Source: Paenibacillus solani (GTDB lineage: Bacteria > Bacillota > Bacilli > Paenibacillales > Paenibacillaceae). Taken from it: a DNA stretch of 64,000 nucleotides. The stretch covers positions 1,990,368 to 2,054,367 of the forward strand of contig NZ_LIUT01000001.1 of NCBI RefSeq assembly GCF_001277345.1. Direction: 5' to 3'. The notes beneath the pieces are model-generated. The model made no database searches, was not told the origin of the DNA, and worked only from the letters and a program-made list of their open reading frames with translations. Position 1 is the stretch's first letter; each line of letters starts with the position of its first letter. Positions 34,677 to 44,937 of this stretch are shown here, one piece after another. Both the position numbers and the translations under genes were made by a program.

Positions 34677-35504
34677 GTCTGTCATTCAAACCAAATCCAT
34701 AAAGGCTGACCTAACCTACTCTTAAGGGCCCTCATCTGTAAATACAGATTCTACAAGTTTTTCTTAAGAAAAGTGTATTGCCTCTATTTGTGATACGGTT
34801 CTCGGCATATGATTCCTCGTTCTTTGATCCAAAAATCATATTCACTATCCTCTCCATTTCTTTGCTAAAGTGTTTACTAACGGGTTCACAGTTCTAGTTG
34901 ATATACTTTCGATCAATTTTGACCATAAACCAGCCTTCAGAAGTTTCAGTCACTCACAAGACAAAAGACCCACCACATCCACTTAGATATTCATCAAATC
35001 GGCAATGGGAACATGTTCTTATACTCCGACACTCATGTCGGATGACAAGAACTTGATAACATTCCCCACCCTTCTTGACTTTCATAGGATTCTGTTGGTA
35101 CAAGCCAGAGTAATTGAGTTAATCTATCCTACCGGTTAGCTTAAAAAGGCAACTGATCACTCTGATCAGTTGCCTACTTTTTTTTATTTAACTATCGTTC
35201 CCCGTTTGATATTTCGGCACATGGCATTTTAAAAACTTCCATATTTATCCGTCTAGCTAACCATAAGACCCCTTTCAAACCACTCAATTTTGGCCACTAA
35301 CCCATTCATTGGAACAAGCGTTCCAGAGGATACACGAAAGATGAATTCCTATAGGGTTTCCGCGTTCAAACGCTTTTCCTTCCGTAGATCTATTCTATAA
35401 AGAAGAATGAAACTTATACCGATTGCTTAAAAGGATAAGAACATGGCCCGATTACCGATTAGATTAATATCTAATATTTATTACAATATGTGCTTACCTG
35501 TATT
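34677..35504. other. Gene-free, repeat-rich gap
   Basis: No gene supported. It holds a GTTCTTGTC-type copy (about 34990-35065, including ATGTCGGATGACAAGAACTT shared with 37831), the CCGGTTAG repeat with terminator (35124-35184), a short match to the DUF2277 gene start (GATATTTCGGCACATGGCA, about 35210-35228) and an inverted GTTCTTATCC-type piece (about 35433-35465). Confidence 0.6.
35124..35184 (+). terminator. CCGGTTAG repeat plus perfect terminator hairpin
   Basis: CTATCCTACCGGTTAGCTTAA is followed by GGCAACTGATCA-CTC-TGATCAGTTGCC (12-bp perfect stem, 35148-35174) and a T run (35178-35184). It shows the repeat-then-terminator layout most clearly. Confidence 0.8.
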
Positions 35505-36068
35505 CTAGGTGTCTACTCTATTGGCAAGTGTATGCTGCTTCAACACCTCATGCATGCTATTACACCAGAGTATACCCGCCTCCTCGAAATGAATTCCCAT
35601 TTTTATAACAGAAATTGTAGAGAATAAAGGATGATTGACGTCAGGGTTCTGTTCTTGAAAAGACGAGACTCTCTCCTTATAATCCTTCAGCATGTGTTCA
35701 TGTTGTTCTTTTTTCTTCCGTATCAGATCAATCAATGCATCTGGACTTACTAACCAAGAACTGTATTGTTTCAACAGAAAGGTATCTGTATCACCAACTT
35801 TAGGAAGCTCTAACACCCAAGACTTTAAGGCGTCAATGCCACTAGGCGTAATTCTGTAAATTTTTCGGGGAGGACGATAAGACTCTTGTTCAATGGCTTG
35901 TAGTTCAATAAAGCCGGCTTCCTCTAGTTTCGAAAGAGATGGATACAGCTGATTATTATTAATTTTGTAGAAATGGGTAATTCTGTTGTTGATCTGCTGC
36001 TTCATTTCATATCCGCTTAACGGTTCTCGTGCCAACAATCCTAATATGGTGTATTGAATATTATTCAT
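35505..36068 (-). CDS. PadR-family transcriptional regulator
   Basis: The 187-residue protein has the PadR winged helix (YTILGLLAREPLSGYEMKQQ, FYKINNNQLYPSLSKLEEAG, RKIYRITPSGIDALKSWV) and the C-terminal helical Vir_C domain with coiled-coil dimerisation. It is divergent from the alpha/beta hydrolase gene and probably represses it. Full length. Confidence 0.9.
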   Translation of the reverse strand: MNNIQYTILGLLAREPLSGYEMKQQINNRITHFYKINNNQLYPSLSKLEEAGFIELQAIEQESYRPPRKIYRITPSGIDALKSWVLELPKVGDTDTFLLKQYSSWLVSPDALIDLIRKKKEQHEHMLKDYKERVSSFQEQNPDVNHPLFSTISVIKMGIHFEEAGILWCNSMHEVLKQHTLANRVDT

Positions 36069-36147
36069 GAAGTTCTCCTTCTCCTCTCTATCTCTGTGTT
36101 CGAGTCCAGTCTTTTAAGGTATAGGTTAATTATAACATAAAACAATG

Positions 36148-36176
36148 TTGACACAATGAATGAAATGAGCTAGGAT
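36148..36176 (+). promoter_or_regulatory. Sigma-A promoter of the alpha/beta hydrolase gene
   Basis: TTGACA (36148-36153), 17-bp spacer, TAGGAT (36171-36176), 45 bp before the start codon. The adjoining AACAATGTTG is a likely PadR site. Confidence 0.65.
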
Positions 36177-36220
36177 TCTTAAATAGGTTAAACATAACAC
36201 ATGTAAGGAGTGTACTAATC

Positions 36221-37414
36221 ATGAAACTTATTTTCGATGATCAGACTTTTTCGTTCGAATTACTTCGTACAATGGGTTACGCAGCTTTTGGTGGAGCGGA
36301 CGTAGGCGAATGCCTATCTACCGCTTATCGAATCGAGGAAGGCAATTTTGAAAGCTGGTATGAGGAATGGCTTAAGACAGCAATCCGGGTTCATCGGGAA
36401 GCTGAAGAGAGCAGCAAGCAAGGCAATAAGACCAGCGCGAGAGAATTCTACTTACGTGCATCTAATTATTACCGTACTGCTGAATTTTTTCTCCATGGTA
36501 ATCCGGAGGATAAGCGTATTCTTGAAACATGGAGCCTGAGCCGCAGCACATTCAGACAGGCGCTTTCTTTGCTTGATCATCATTGGGAAATTGTTTCGAT
36601 TCCTTATGAAGATACAGAGCTGCCGGGTTACTTATATTTAGCCGGGGATCAGCCCGGGCCTGTCCTGATTGTTCACGGTGGATATGATTCCACTGCAGAA
36701 GAGCTTTATTTTCAAGTCGTTAGCTCTGCTTTAGAAAGAGGCTATCATTGCATGGTTTTCGAGGGTCCTGGACAAGGATCTGTTATCCGCGAGCAGCGAA
36801 TTCCATTCAGGCATGACTGGGAGGCTGCTGTAACTCCAGTGGTCGATTACCTGACCAAGCGCCCAGAAGTCATCTCTGACAAAATAGCGTTAATGGGTAT
36901 TAGTTTAGGTGGGTATTTGGCTCCGCGCGCGGCTGCTTATGAACACAGACTTGCTGCATGCATAGCAAATGACGGTTTATTCTCCTTTCAAGTGGGGGCA
37001 CTGGCTGAGGCGTTGGGTATAAATACAAGTGACAAATCCGATTTAAGTTCACCAGAGACGGAGAACTTAATCGCGTCGATTATGGCCAAAGATACAGGCA
37101 CTCGATGGGGAATTGAAAATGGACAGTTCACGTTCCTAGCAACGAATGTAGAAGAACTCGTACGCAAAACTGAACCCTTTACCTTAGAGGGTGTTGCTGA
37201 GCAAATCATGTGCCCGGTACTCGTGTGCGAAGCTGAGCATGATCATGCCTTTGCAGGACAACCTGAACGATTATTCCAATCTTTAAAGGGTTCCAAAACA
37301 TACATGAAATTTACTGCAGAAGATTCTGCTGAAGAACATTGCCATTTTGGAGCATTGAAATTGGCTAATCACCGCATGTTCACCTGGTTAGATCAAGTTT
37401 TGAATAAAAATTAA
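36221..37414 (+). CDS. Alpha/beta hydrolase of the 2,6-dihydropseudooxynicotine-hydrolase/FrsA type
   Basis: The 397-residue protein has a helical N-terminal cap (about 1-130, SARAFYLRASNYYRTAEFFL-like) and an alpha/beta hydrolase core: oxyanion region VLIVHGGYDS, nucleophile elbow MGISLGGYLAPRAAA, a charged acid region CEAEHDHAF and final His in EEHCHFGALKL. The layout matches C-C bond or peptide-cleaving hydrolases of this subgroup. The substrate is unknown. It has a good AAGGAG site and is likely induced by loss of PadR repression. Confidence 0.87.
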   Translation: MKLIFDDQTFSFELLRTMGYAAFGGADVGECLSTAYRIEEGNFESWYEEWLKTAIRVHREAEESSKQGNKTSAREFYLRASNYYRTAEFFLHGNPEDKRILETWSLSRSTFRQALSLLDHHWEIVSIPYEDTELPGYLYLAGDQPGPVLIVHGGYDSTAEELYFQVVSSALERGYHCMVFEGPGQGSVIREQRIPFRHDWEAAVTPVVDYLTKRPEVISDKIALMGISLGGYLAPRAAAYEHRLAACIANDGLFSFQVGALAEALGINTSDKSDLSSPETENLIASIMAKDTGTRWGIENGQFTFLATNVEELVRKTEPFTLEGVAEQIMCPVLVCEAEHDHAFAGQPERLFQSLKGSKTYMKFTAEDSAEEHCHFGALKLANHRMFTWLDQVLNKN

Positions 37415-37913
37415 GTTTCTTTTAAAGAATACCGAAGCTAGGTGAAGATTACATCACCTCTTAAGTGCCTTTCCCAAACACAGGAAAGAAGGCGTTTGTG
37501 TTTGTCTGAAGTTCTTAGAGCTGCCTGTTCCAAATGTATGTTCTATCTTTATAGCAAAAGGAATCAAGTTCTTATCCTCAGATGAGAACAAAAGCCTGAT
37601 TCCTTAAATCCTGACCACCCGTCCAACGGGTGGTTTGCTCTTGGGGTAAAATCCACTGTTGCCAAACTTTGCCTAAAGACCTTCGCTGTTTCTTCATTAA
37701 TAGACATTCATCAAATTTGGCAATCGGCACAAGATCTGTCCTCGACTCGGAACAAGAAATTGTAACGATAAAACAAAAAAGCCGCTAAATTAGCGACTTT
37801 CTATGGGTCCAAGTTCTTGTCCCTCGACAAATGTCGGATGACAAGAACTTGATAACAATCCCCCACCCATTCAATACTTGATTGATCTCGAATAGGATTC
37901 CGTCTATACCCGC
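37415..37913. repeat. Gap with hairpins and GTTCTTGTC-type repeat, copy G
   Basis: There are two hairpins: AGGAATCA...TGATTCCT (about 37558-37603) and CCACCCGTCCAACGGGTGG (37614-37632). A full repeat copy at about 37705-37860 then follows, with the GCCGCTAAATTAGCGAC core, a TTCTTGTCCCTCGACA half and an extra GGATGACAAGAACTTGATAA arm. No gene. Confidence 0.7.
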
Positions 37914-38186
37914 TTAGGATTCCCCGAATCGCTTAGCGGATCGTGCCCGGGCACGAGCGATCTCGACCTCTCGATTGCGGGGTTCGGCTTGAGTCACCAG
38001 AGAATCCAGCAGCTGCCGTGCAACGACGGTAAACTCTTGCACCGCTTGGTTAAACGCCGCTTCGTTCGCTTTGGAAGGACGGTTAAAGCCCGAGAGCTTC
38101 CTTACGAATTGTAGCGCTGCAGCCTGAATTTCTTTATCCGTCGCAGGCGGGTCGAAATTGAATAAGGTCTTGATATTTCGGCACAT
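37914..38186 (-). CDS. DUF2277-family protein
   Basis: The 90-residue protein matches DUF2277: it starts MCRNIKTLFNFDPPATDKEI and continues with AALQFVRKLSGFNRPSKANE, ending in an Arg-rich helix. Members are short cytoplasmic proteins of unknown function. No partner genes. A piece of its start region recurs near 35210. Confidence 0.9.
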   Translation of the reverse strand: MCRNIKTLFNFDPPATDKEIQAAALQFVRKLSGFNRPSKANEAAFNQAVQEFTVVARQLLDSLVTQAEPRNREVEIARARARSAKRFGES

Positions 38187-38336
38187 GGCAGTTTAAACCC
38201 CTTTCTTGAAATGAACGTACTATGTTGTATCCAGCATAACATAGTTTGTTCATCAAGTAGTTCCTCAACCTCTCATATTAAAAATCGGCAGTATCAATGT
38301 GGCGATATCGGATAGATACCATGGAGGAACGATGAC

Positions 38337-38455
38337 ATGGCAAAAGTAGACCGAAGAATTCTAAAAACACAAGAATCCTTGAAAAGAGCTTTGATCTGCT
38401 GGACCAGATTACGGAGAACCAGATCAACGAATTAAAAGAGATGGATACATGAGCA
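38337..38455 (+). pseudogene. TetR-family regulator remnant
   Basis: ATG then AKVDRRILKTQESLKRAL, the typical start of TetR regulators. It breaks into another frame with LDQITENQINELKEM, which in intact relatives lies after the helix-turn-helix. The DNA-binding domain is deleted. Confidence 0.5.
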
Positions 38456-38459
38456 TGCG

Positions 38460-38847
38460 AACTGGAATGGGAAGAGGCCCTGGTTCACTATTTGGAACCA
38501 TGCTGGAGAGAAGTCTTTAGATCTAAGTCATCCAGCTTGACCGATTTAACCGTCCGTAATAAGATGCTGTGCGCTGTATTTGTCCGTTAATGCGTCTTAT
38601 TGCCGTGTTTACGAATTAATATAACAAGGATGAGAGTCAGTTTCTTTGCTATTAAGCTCATTTCGTTTGTTCATCTAGCTCATTCTTTCTTTTAAGGTAA
38701 CAACCGTGTGATCACTTACATGCCTTCTCCCTCACGTAGTCTTGTATTAAATTCACAGCATTCATAGCTTTTATAGAATCGTCTTCTTCTCTTTCTGGTC
38801 CATAACTCCATAATGGTAAAGTCGATAGTCAAGCAGTTGCTTTCTAC
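38460..38847. other. Gap upstream of the YesN stop, nothing assigned
   Basis: A start-less frame near 38468-38590 (EEALVHYLEPCWREVFRS) could belong to the same decayed regulator. Otherwise AT-rich DNA without recognisable signals. Confidence 0.3.
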
Positions 38848-40455
38848 TTATCTAGGGTTAGGATTGGACTGAATTCTAAACTCTTGAGGAGTAACATGGT
38901 ATACCTTTCGGAACATTTTAGAAAAATGTGAAAAGTTATGATAGCCGAACGTTTTGGCTACATCGGAGATGGGGATAGATGTGGTCGATATCAAATCTCT
39001 GGCTAAAGACATCCGGACATGCAATATGTAATCCGTTATTGATTCTCCTACCTCGCGTTTGAACAGGCGTGATAGGTAAGCAGGATTAAGATGCACGAAA
39101 TTCGCTAGCTGCTCTCTTGTGATCGGTTCGTTTATATGCTTTTTTATATAGTGTTGTATACGTTGAATCACGGAGTAGTTCTGATGAAGCTGATCATGAA
39201 TAATCTGTACCGCTTGAAGCGAAGCCGCTTCCAATTGCTCAACGTTACGCAGCTGAGCATACAGTAGAATTTCTTCCTGATGCTGAAACAGCTCAAAAGC
39301 AGACAGTCCATTTTTATGAAGGATATAATGCACCATTTGCATAAATTCACGTCGGAAACCTTCAAGCTCACTAACTGAAAGTTCCGGATTATTTCTCAGC
39401 TCTGTAATATGTCCACGTATCTCTCTCTGAGTTTCATCCAGCTTGCCATGCTCCATAAGGAGGGTCCAAGTCGATATTCGCGGGATCATGGATTTCATCG
39501 TTTGGGAGCCTGATGGAGTCAGTGTATATACTTGATTGGATTTATTCAGATTGTTGTACTCCATTTCCAGCAGCTGCCTGTAAGTATCGGCAATTTCATA
39601 CAATGTGGATCGATTGCCAATATAGCAGGAAATCTTACAACCAAAGTATGTGTAACAGTCCTGAATGTATTTTTCACAACGCGAGTTCAGCTCATGAGGA
39701 TCTGCCTCAGCCTCTTCTCCCCTTAATCCAACAATAAGGACCACATTCACTCCTTGCTTGGTCTGAATGACCTCTCCTGCACCTGTTGGCAGCAGCATTT
39801 CGGATGCACCTTTCCGTATAGCGTATTCCATGATCTCTTCATCTTTGGTGCCAAGCTCCCGCAGCCAGGATTCCACACTTACCAGAACAGGCAGAAAAAC
39901 GGCATTTTGATGTCCGCTGAGCTCATGCTCTTCAAGAACATCCGTAACATTATCCGGAGTACATACAATTCTGCCTGAAAGAACATCATTCCAGAATTTA
40001 TCCGTAATCAGGCTTTTTTTCTTTTGCCACAACTCGTAATATGGCTTGTAATGCTTGCGCATATCTATGAGCTCCCGCTCCTGTTTAATCGAGTCCAACG
40101 CTTTGGCGATCGTCTCCTGAAGCACATCGAATTCTATCGGTTTTAGCAGATAATCAAATCCATCCAGTTGAATTACTCTCTTCATGAAGTCATAGGCGGA
40201 GTGGGCGGTTAGGAAGATGGTCTCCGTATCGGGAGAAATTTCATTTACCCGCTCCAGCAGCTCAATCCCCGTCCCTTTGGGCATTTCGATGTCACAGACC
40301 ATAATATCAATCGTGGTGTGTTCAAATATCCGCAAAGCATCCCGCATATTATAAGCCTCGTACACCTCAGACACCTGCAGTTCCTTCCAATTCACGCCGC
40401 TCTTTATTCCCATTACCGCATAGATCTCATCATCTACAATAAGTGCCTTATACAT
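38848..40455 (-). CDS. YesN-type response regulator with AraC DNA-binding domain
   Basis: The protein of about 535 residues starts at the ATG after AGGAGGG. The N-terminal receiver domain has DDE (8-10), the phosphorylated Asp55 (MVCDIEMPKG) and Lys in FDYLLKPIE. A long middle region follows. A C-terminal AraC-type double helix-turn-helix (INEPITREQLANFVHLNPAY, ISDVAKTFGYHNFSHFSKMF) ends it. It is the partner of the YesM-type kinase 19 bp upstream and likely activates the sugar importer genes of this locus. Confidence 0.93.
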   Translation of the reverse strand: MYKALIVDDEIYAVMGIKSGVNWKELQVSEVYEAYNMRDALRIFEHTTIDIMVCDIEMPKGTGIELLERVNEISPDTETIFLTAHSAYDFMKRVIQLDGFDYLLKPIEFDVLQETIAKALDSIKQERELIDMRKHYKPYYELWQKKKSLITDKFWNDVLSGRIVCTPDNVTDVLEEHELSGHQNAVFLPVLVSVESWLRELGTKDEEIMEYAIRKGASEMLLPTGAGEVIQTKQGVNVVLIVGLRGEEAEADPHELNSRCEKYIQDCYTYFGCKISCYIGNRSTLYEIADTYRQLLEMEYNNLNKSNQVYTLTPSGSQTMKSMIPRISTWTLLMEHGKLDETQREIRGHITELRNNPELSVSELEGFRREFMQMVHYILHKNGLSAFELFQHQEEILLYAQLRNVEQLEAASLQAVQIIHDQLHQNYSVIQRIQHYIKKHINEPITREQLANFVHLNPAYLSRLFKREVGESITDYILHVRMSLARDLISTTSIPISDVAKTFGYHNFSHFSKMFRKVYHVTPQEFRIQSNPNPR

Positions 40456-40474
40456 GCCATTACCCTCCTGATCA

Positions 40475-42226
40475 TCAATAAGAAGTAAACTGCTCAACCG
40501 TTCGGAAAGGAAGTACAATGGTTACCCTGGCCCCTGAATCCGGGACGTTATCAAACTCAAGTCGAGTCATATGGCCAAAAATATGTTTAAGCCGGTACTG
40601 CACATTGCAAATCCCCAAATGCTTTCCATTCTGATTTTCCGCGTAAGATCCTGACTGTAATTGCTGCAGGACTTCCGCAGAGAAACCATTTCCATTATCT
40701 GTGATCACTATTTCCAATTGATTCTGCTCGAGAAGACGGATCTGTATATCAATATGAAATGGATGATCCATGAAGTCGAATCCATATTTGATGGCATTTT
40801 CGATGAATGGCTGGATTAACAGCGGCGGTATTGCCGCTTGATCGGCACTATCGGAAATATGTATTTCATAGGTGACTCGTTCCGGGAAGCGTACCTGCTG
40901 TATTTTGATATAGCTTTCCATATGCTCCATTTCTTCTGCGATAGTCACGGCGATTTGATTCGTTTTTGTCGTAAATCGAAAGTACTTCACGAGGTTCATG
41001 CACATGAGCTGGATCACGCTAAAATTTTTGATTTCAGCTAGATTGTAGACGATATTGATGGAATTCAGTAAAAAATGGGGGTTTATCTGGAGCTGTAAAT
41101 GCTTGAGCTCAGCCTTATGTGCCTTGATTTGTTCTTCATACACGCTGATCTTCAGCTCATGAATCTGGGAAGCCATACTGTTGAACGTTTCGTTGATGAT
41201 GGTGAATTCCTTCGATTTGGATGAATGAAGTCGGATATTCCAATCCCCGAGCTTAATTCTTCGCATACCACGGACGAGATTGTTCATTGGTTTAAGGATA
41301 ATCTTATTAAGATAAATCAAATAAATGATCAATATGATGAAGGTCACGATGGATAGGATGACAATTCCTCTCCGGAAGTGATACAGATTCTTAAGCATCT
41401 GAGCCTCCGGTACAGCAGCGCTTAAGATCACATCGGTGCCTTGAATTTCATTCATGACCACGATATATTTTCGATTCTCCTTCTTCACGATTTGATACAC
41501 TTCGTTGGACTCAGAGGCAAGTTCCATGTTTAGCCGTTGCGAGCCGATCGCTGACGTATTCGTAATCAATTTACCATGTTCATCGACGAAGCTGGCAAAA
41601 CCAGCATCCAAGTGAATCAAGTCTAGAGGTATCATCAAATTCTCCATCGCTACAAAAGCCCCGAGATAAAAATCATCTCCCGTATCCACCAGCCTGATCA
41701 GCGCATATTTGTCCCGACTGTATTCAATGGCTTTCCACTCCATGAAATAGGCGCTGTCCGGTTGTACTTCCTTGACCAGCTGTTCAATGGTGGTTTTGAT
41801 GGACAACAGTTCTTCATAGGACTTCGTCTTGATCGGTGTGTTGAATAAATCCTGCTTCTTCACGGAGTAGATAAATTGAAGATCGACGCTGTTGTCGAAA
41901 CGGTGATATCGTGTGAGCGTATTCAGGATTCTTGCCTTGGCAAGATAGTACTCATCGGGATCATTCAATAGCTGCGAAAGGGCCGCAATATTGGGGTCTT
42001 CAACAGCGATATTGTACAAAAAATTCGTCTCTTTGTTTAAAGCAGCTTCGATCTGATGTGAATAGAGGATCATCAAATTTTTATTCGAATCCGCAACCTG
42101 CTCTCTAATGGTATTGGAAGCGTAATAATTGTTGTAAAGCAGCAGGCCGACCAAGGGTACAGCAATTGTAAAAAAACCGATGATTAACTTAAAGCGAAGC
42201 GAGTTTTTAATATTCAACATATTCAT
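40475..42226 (-). CDS. YesM-type sensor histidine kinase
   Basis: The 583-residue membrane kinase has an N-terminal membrane helix (15-30), an extracellular sensor domain and a second helix (GIVILSIVTFIILIIYLIYL, about 285-305). A HAMP region follows, then the His_kinase domain with LQINPHFLLNSINIVYNLAE and an ATPase domain (LIQPFIENAIKYGF, ITDNGNGFS). It senses a sugar or a loaded binding protein outside the cell and phosphorylates the YesN-type regulator. The gene lies downstream of the binding-protein gene on the same strand. Confidence 0.93.
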   Translation of the reverse strand: MNMLNIKNSLRFKLIIGFFTIAVPLVGLLLYNNYYASNTIREQVADSNKNLMILYSHQIEAALNKETNFLYNIAVEDPNIAALSQLLNDPDEYYLAKARILNTLTRYHRFDNSVDLQFIYSVKKQDLFNTPIKTKSYEELLSIKTTIEQLVKEVQPDSAYFMEWKAIEYSRDKYALIRLVDTGDDFYLGAFVAMENLMIPLDLIHLDAGFASFVDEHGKLITNTSAIGSQRLNMELASESNEVYQIVKKENRKYIVVMNEIQGTDVILSAAVPEAQMLKNLYHFRRGIVILSIVTFIILIIYLIYLNKIILKPMNNLVRGMRRIKLGDWNIRLHSSKSKEFTIINETFNSMASQIHELKISVYEEQIKAHKAELKHLQLQINPHFLLNSINIVYNLAEIKNFSVIQLMCMNLVKYFRFTTKTNQIAVTIAEEMEHMESYIKIQQVRFPERVTYEIHISDSADQAAIPPLLIQPFIENAIKYGFDFMDHPFHIDIQIRLLEQNQLEIVITDNGNGFSAEVLQQLQSGSYAENQNGKHLGICNVQYRLKHIFGHMTRLEFDNVPDSGARVTIVLPFRTVEQFTSY

Positions 42227-42385
42227 AACACTACCTCGGCTTTGTGGAAGGTTAGCAGATGAGCTTTTGCAATACTTTGTTCATCTACCATTTGAGTATA
42301 TTGACATATAGAAAAAAAGAAAATCCCTTAAAGGACCCAAAAACGATAGTCCTAGTTCGGAATCTCCTTTATTTTTCAATATCTG

Positions 42386-43912
42386 TTACTGCTGAGTCTC
42401 TGCCCACTCCGCCAGCTGCTTTTCAACTTCGGCTTTCACTTTATCAAAGCCTGCAGACTTTCGTTTTTCCTTCCATTTGGCAATAATCTTCTCCGGATCA
42501 ACAGCTCCCGCTCTCAATGTAGCCCCGAACTCTTTATCCACGTTTGCAATGGAGGCCATCTCTGATTTGACAGGCTCCTGATTGAAAGCAAAACCTAAAG
42601 CGATGGAATGCTCTGCTCTCTCATTAAACTTCTCGAACTCTTCCCATTTGTTCGGATCCTCATTGGCCCATAGATAGGAGTTGAACTGATTCCCGAACAT
42701 CCAGCCTCCAGGATTCGGATAGGTTTGCGTATCCGCATTCATACCCTCAGGAAAATCAATGACATTATCGGATTTCTTCACATAGTGTTTGCCCTCAATT
42801 CCCCAATCCAGCATATTGATCAGCTTCGGATCACTGTACAGCAGATTCAGGAACATCATGGCTCTTGCAGGATCTTTGGAAGTGCGCGATATTCCCAGCA
42901 TGGCGCCTTGTGCGTCTCCAGTTGTCGTAAATGGCTCCGCCGTTACGACCTGTATAACCTCAACGCCTGAGCTTAAACTCATCTCTTTGTCTTTTCCCGG
43001 CTTTAAGGACTGGGCAACCGCAAAGGCTTTGCCTGCCTTGATCATATTCATGCCTTGGTCGGCGTCGGATGTTAGAATATCCTTATCGAACCAACCATTC
43101 TTGTTCCACTGATGCATTCGTTTATAAAATTCGATGAACTTCGAATCCTCCAGGGTATCCACGGCTTTCAATTCAGTACTGCCCCGTGGTATTGCAAGAT
43201 TGGCAACGATGCCATCATAATTGGATGCTTCCCAAATATTTGTGAATTTGCTTGAAACGATTGGAATCACACTAGGCTCATTCTCCTTAATCGTTTGGAA
43301 CATCGCTTCCAAATCTTCCAAGGTCTTGACGCCATTTGTATCGAACTTGTATTTATCCACCAGCTTCTTGTCGAGAAGAAATCCAAATCCCTGTCCGAAT
43401 TCCTTCTTGGTTGGAAGAGCGTACAGCTTTCCGCCGATTCGGGATCCTTTGATGAATTCTTCGCCAAGGATATCTGGGATCTCTTTGCCGTATTGGGCCA
43501 TCAAATCGTCGAGTTCCAAATACTGCCCTTTGGCGACATCTTTCGGGTATGAGAACCAGCTGGCTGTAAACATCAGATCAAACGGCTCATTGGAGATTTT
43601 CATCAAATTGGTTTTATCGTCCCAGGAAGCCCATTCGATCGGCTTGAGTTCAATCGTGGCATTGATCTTTTCCGTCAGATATTGGCTCATTTCTTCCTGT
43701 ACAAGCTGCATGTCTTTAGGAGCGGTTGCCGGATATACGAGGGTTATTTTATAAGGACTAAGTGAGGAGTCTGAATGTTGTCCCGTTCCCTCCACTGGGG
43801 CTTTCGCGGTCCCGGCGCCTGCATTATCCGTTGTTCCCCCCTTACCACATCCAGTCAATGCCAACATTCCACATAGCATGATCATAAGTACCAGTTGATG
43901 CGCTTTTTTCAT
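42386..43912 (-). CDS. Lpl-type ABC transporter substrate-binding lipoprotein
   Basis: The protein of about 508 residues starts at the ATG before KKAHQLVLMIMLCGMLALTGC, a lipoprotein signal; a frame extension to 43936 lacks support. The mature part (KITLVYPATAPKDMQLVQEE, LFTASWFSY-like, YALPTKKEFGQGFGFLLDKK) matches the large binding proteins that go with LplB/LplC-type permeases and often end in a DUF3502-like domain. It binds an oligosaccharide, possibly a plant cell-wall product. No glycosidase is encoded nearby. Confidence 0.9.
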   Translation of the reverse strand: MKKAHQLVLMIMLCGMLALTGCGKGGTTDNAGAGTAKAPVEGTGQHSDSSLSPYKITLVYPATAPKDMQLVQEEMSQYLTEKINATIELKPIEWASWDDKTNLMKISNEPFDLMFTASWFSYPKDVAKGQYLELDDLMAQYGKEIPDILGEEFIKGSRIGGKLYALPTKKEFGQGFGFLLDKKLVDKYKFDTNGVKTLEDLEAMFQTIKENEPSVIPIVSSKFTNIWEASNYDGIVANLAIPRGSTELKAVDTLEDSKFIEFYKRMHQWNKNGWFDKDILTSDADQGMNMIKAGKAFAVAQSLKPGKDKEMSLSSGVEVIQVVTAEPFTTTGDAQGAMLGISRTSKDPARAMMFLNLLYSDPKLINMLDWGIEGKHYVKKSDNVIDFPEGMNADTQTYPNPGGWMFGNQFNSYLWANEDPNKWEEFEKFNERAEHSIALGFAFNQEPVKSEMASIANVDKEFGATLRAGAVDPEKIIAKWKEKRKSAGFDKVKAEVEKQLAEWAETQQ

Positions 43913-44016
43913 ATCCCTGAGTTCTCCTCTCAACAATTACTTTAAATACAACATGGCATGTAATGAGGCTCGAATCGCTTCGCCCCACCTCCCCTCCAAC
44001 GCCGGGCGCGTTATAT

Positions 44017-44919
44017 CTAACCTTTTACGGCACCGGTTGTTATCCCGCTAATGTAATACTTTTGGAAGAACGGGTAGGCGAACAACAATGGGGCAATCCC
44101 GACAATCGCCAGCGCCATGCGGACGGTTTCCCTCGGCATTGTGGCGAGCAGATCCCCTACTTGGGCCGAGCTATTAGACTTCATGAGAAGATATTGAATA
44201 TTGGTAAGCGTTTTTGTCATCAAATACTGGATGTTATACAACTCGGGTTTATCAATAAACAACATACAGTTGTACCAGTCATTCCAGTAGGATAATGTGT
44301 TGAATAGCCCGATTGTCGCCATGATCGGCAAGGAGAGCGGCACCACAATTTTGAAGAAAATCTTCAACTCGCTGGCACCGTCGATCGTTGCCGATTCAAT
44401 CACGGATTCAGGAATAGTCGAAGCGAAAAAGCTGCGCATGAGCAAAACGTTGAAGGCACTTAACAGTAAGTTGGGAATGATCATAGCAAAAATCGTGTTT
44501 TTCAGATCAAACATGTTGACATAAGTAATATACCAAGGGACCATCCCCCCTCCGAACAGCATCGTGAAGAAAATATAAAAGGAGATGGTACGGCGAAACG
44601 GCAGCTCAGGTCTGGATAACGGATAAGCAAAAAGTGATGTAATCAGAAGACTTACGATGGTTCCCACCACCGTGGTCAGGATCGTAACGCCGTAAGCTTT
44701 CGCTATTTCCGAAAAATCATGAAATAAAAACTGATAGGCTGCAAAGCTGATTTGACTGGGAAACAAGGAGTAACCGTTCTGCATGATGGAATCCTCACTG
44801 GATATGGACACCATAAATACTAAAATAAATGGAATTAACGAAGCGACTGTAAAAGCCCAGAAAAACAAGTGAATTGAAGATGCAGCGATCCATTTTTTTG
44901 GGCTCATTTCCTTTAGCAT
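44017..44919 (-). CDS. LplC/YtcP-type carbohydrate ABC permease
   Basis: The 300-residue permease has six membrane helices and the EAA loop ESATIDGASELKIFFKIVVP. The GGGMVPWYI and MTKTLTNIQYL segments mark the LplC/YtcP group. It follows the LplB-type gene by 18 bp. It forms the channel together with it. Confidence 0.92.
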   Translation of the reverse strand: MLKEMSPKKWIAASSIHLFFWAFTVASLIPFILVFMVSISSEDSIMQNGYSLFPSQISFAAYQFLFHDFSEIAKAYGVTILTTVVGTIVSLLITSLFAYPLSRPELPFRRTISFYIFFTMLFGGGMVPWYITYVNMFDLKNTIFAMIIPNLLLSAFNVLLMRSFFASTIPESVIESATIDGASELKIFFKIVVPLSLPIMATIGLFNTLSYWNDWYNCMLFIDKPELYNIQYLMTKTLTNIQYLLMKSNSSAQVGDLLATMPRETVRMALAIVGIAPLLFAYPFFQKYYISGITTGAVKG

Positions 44920-44937
44920 TCCTCTCTCCCCTTTCTG

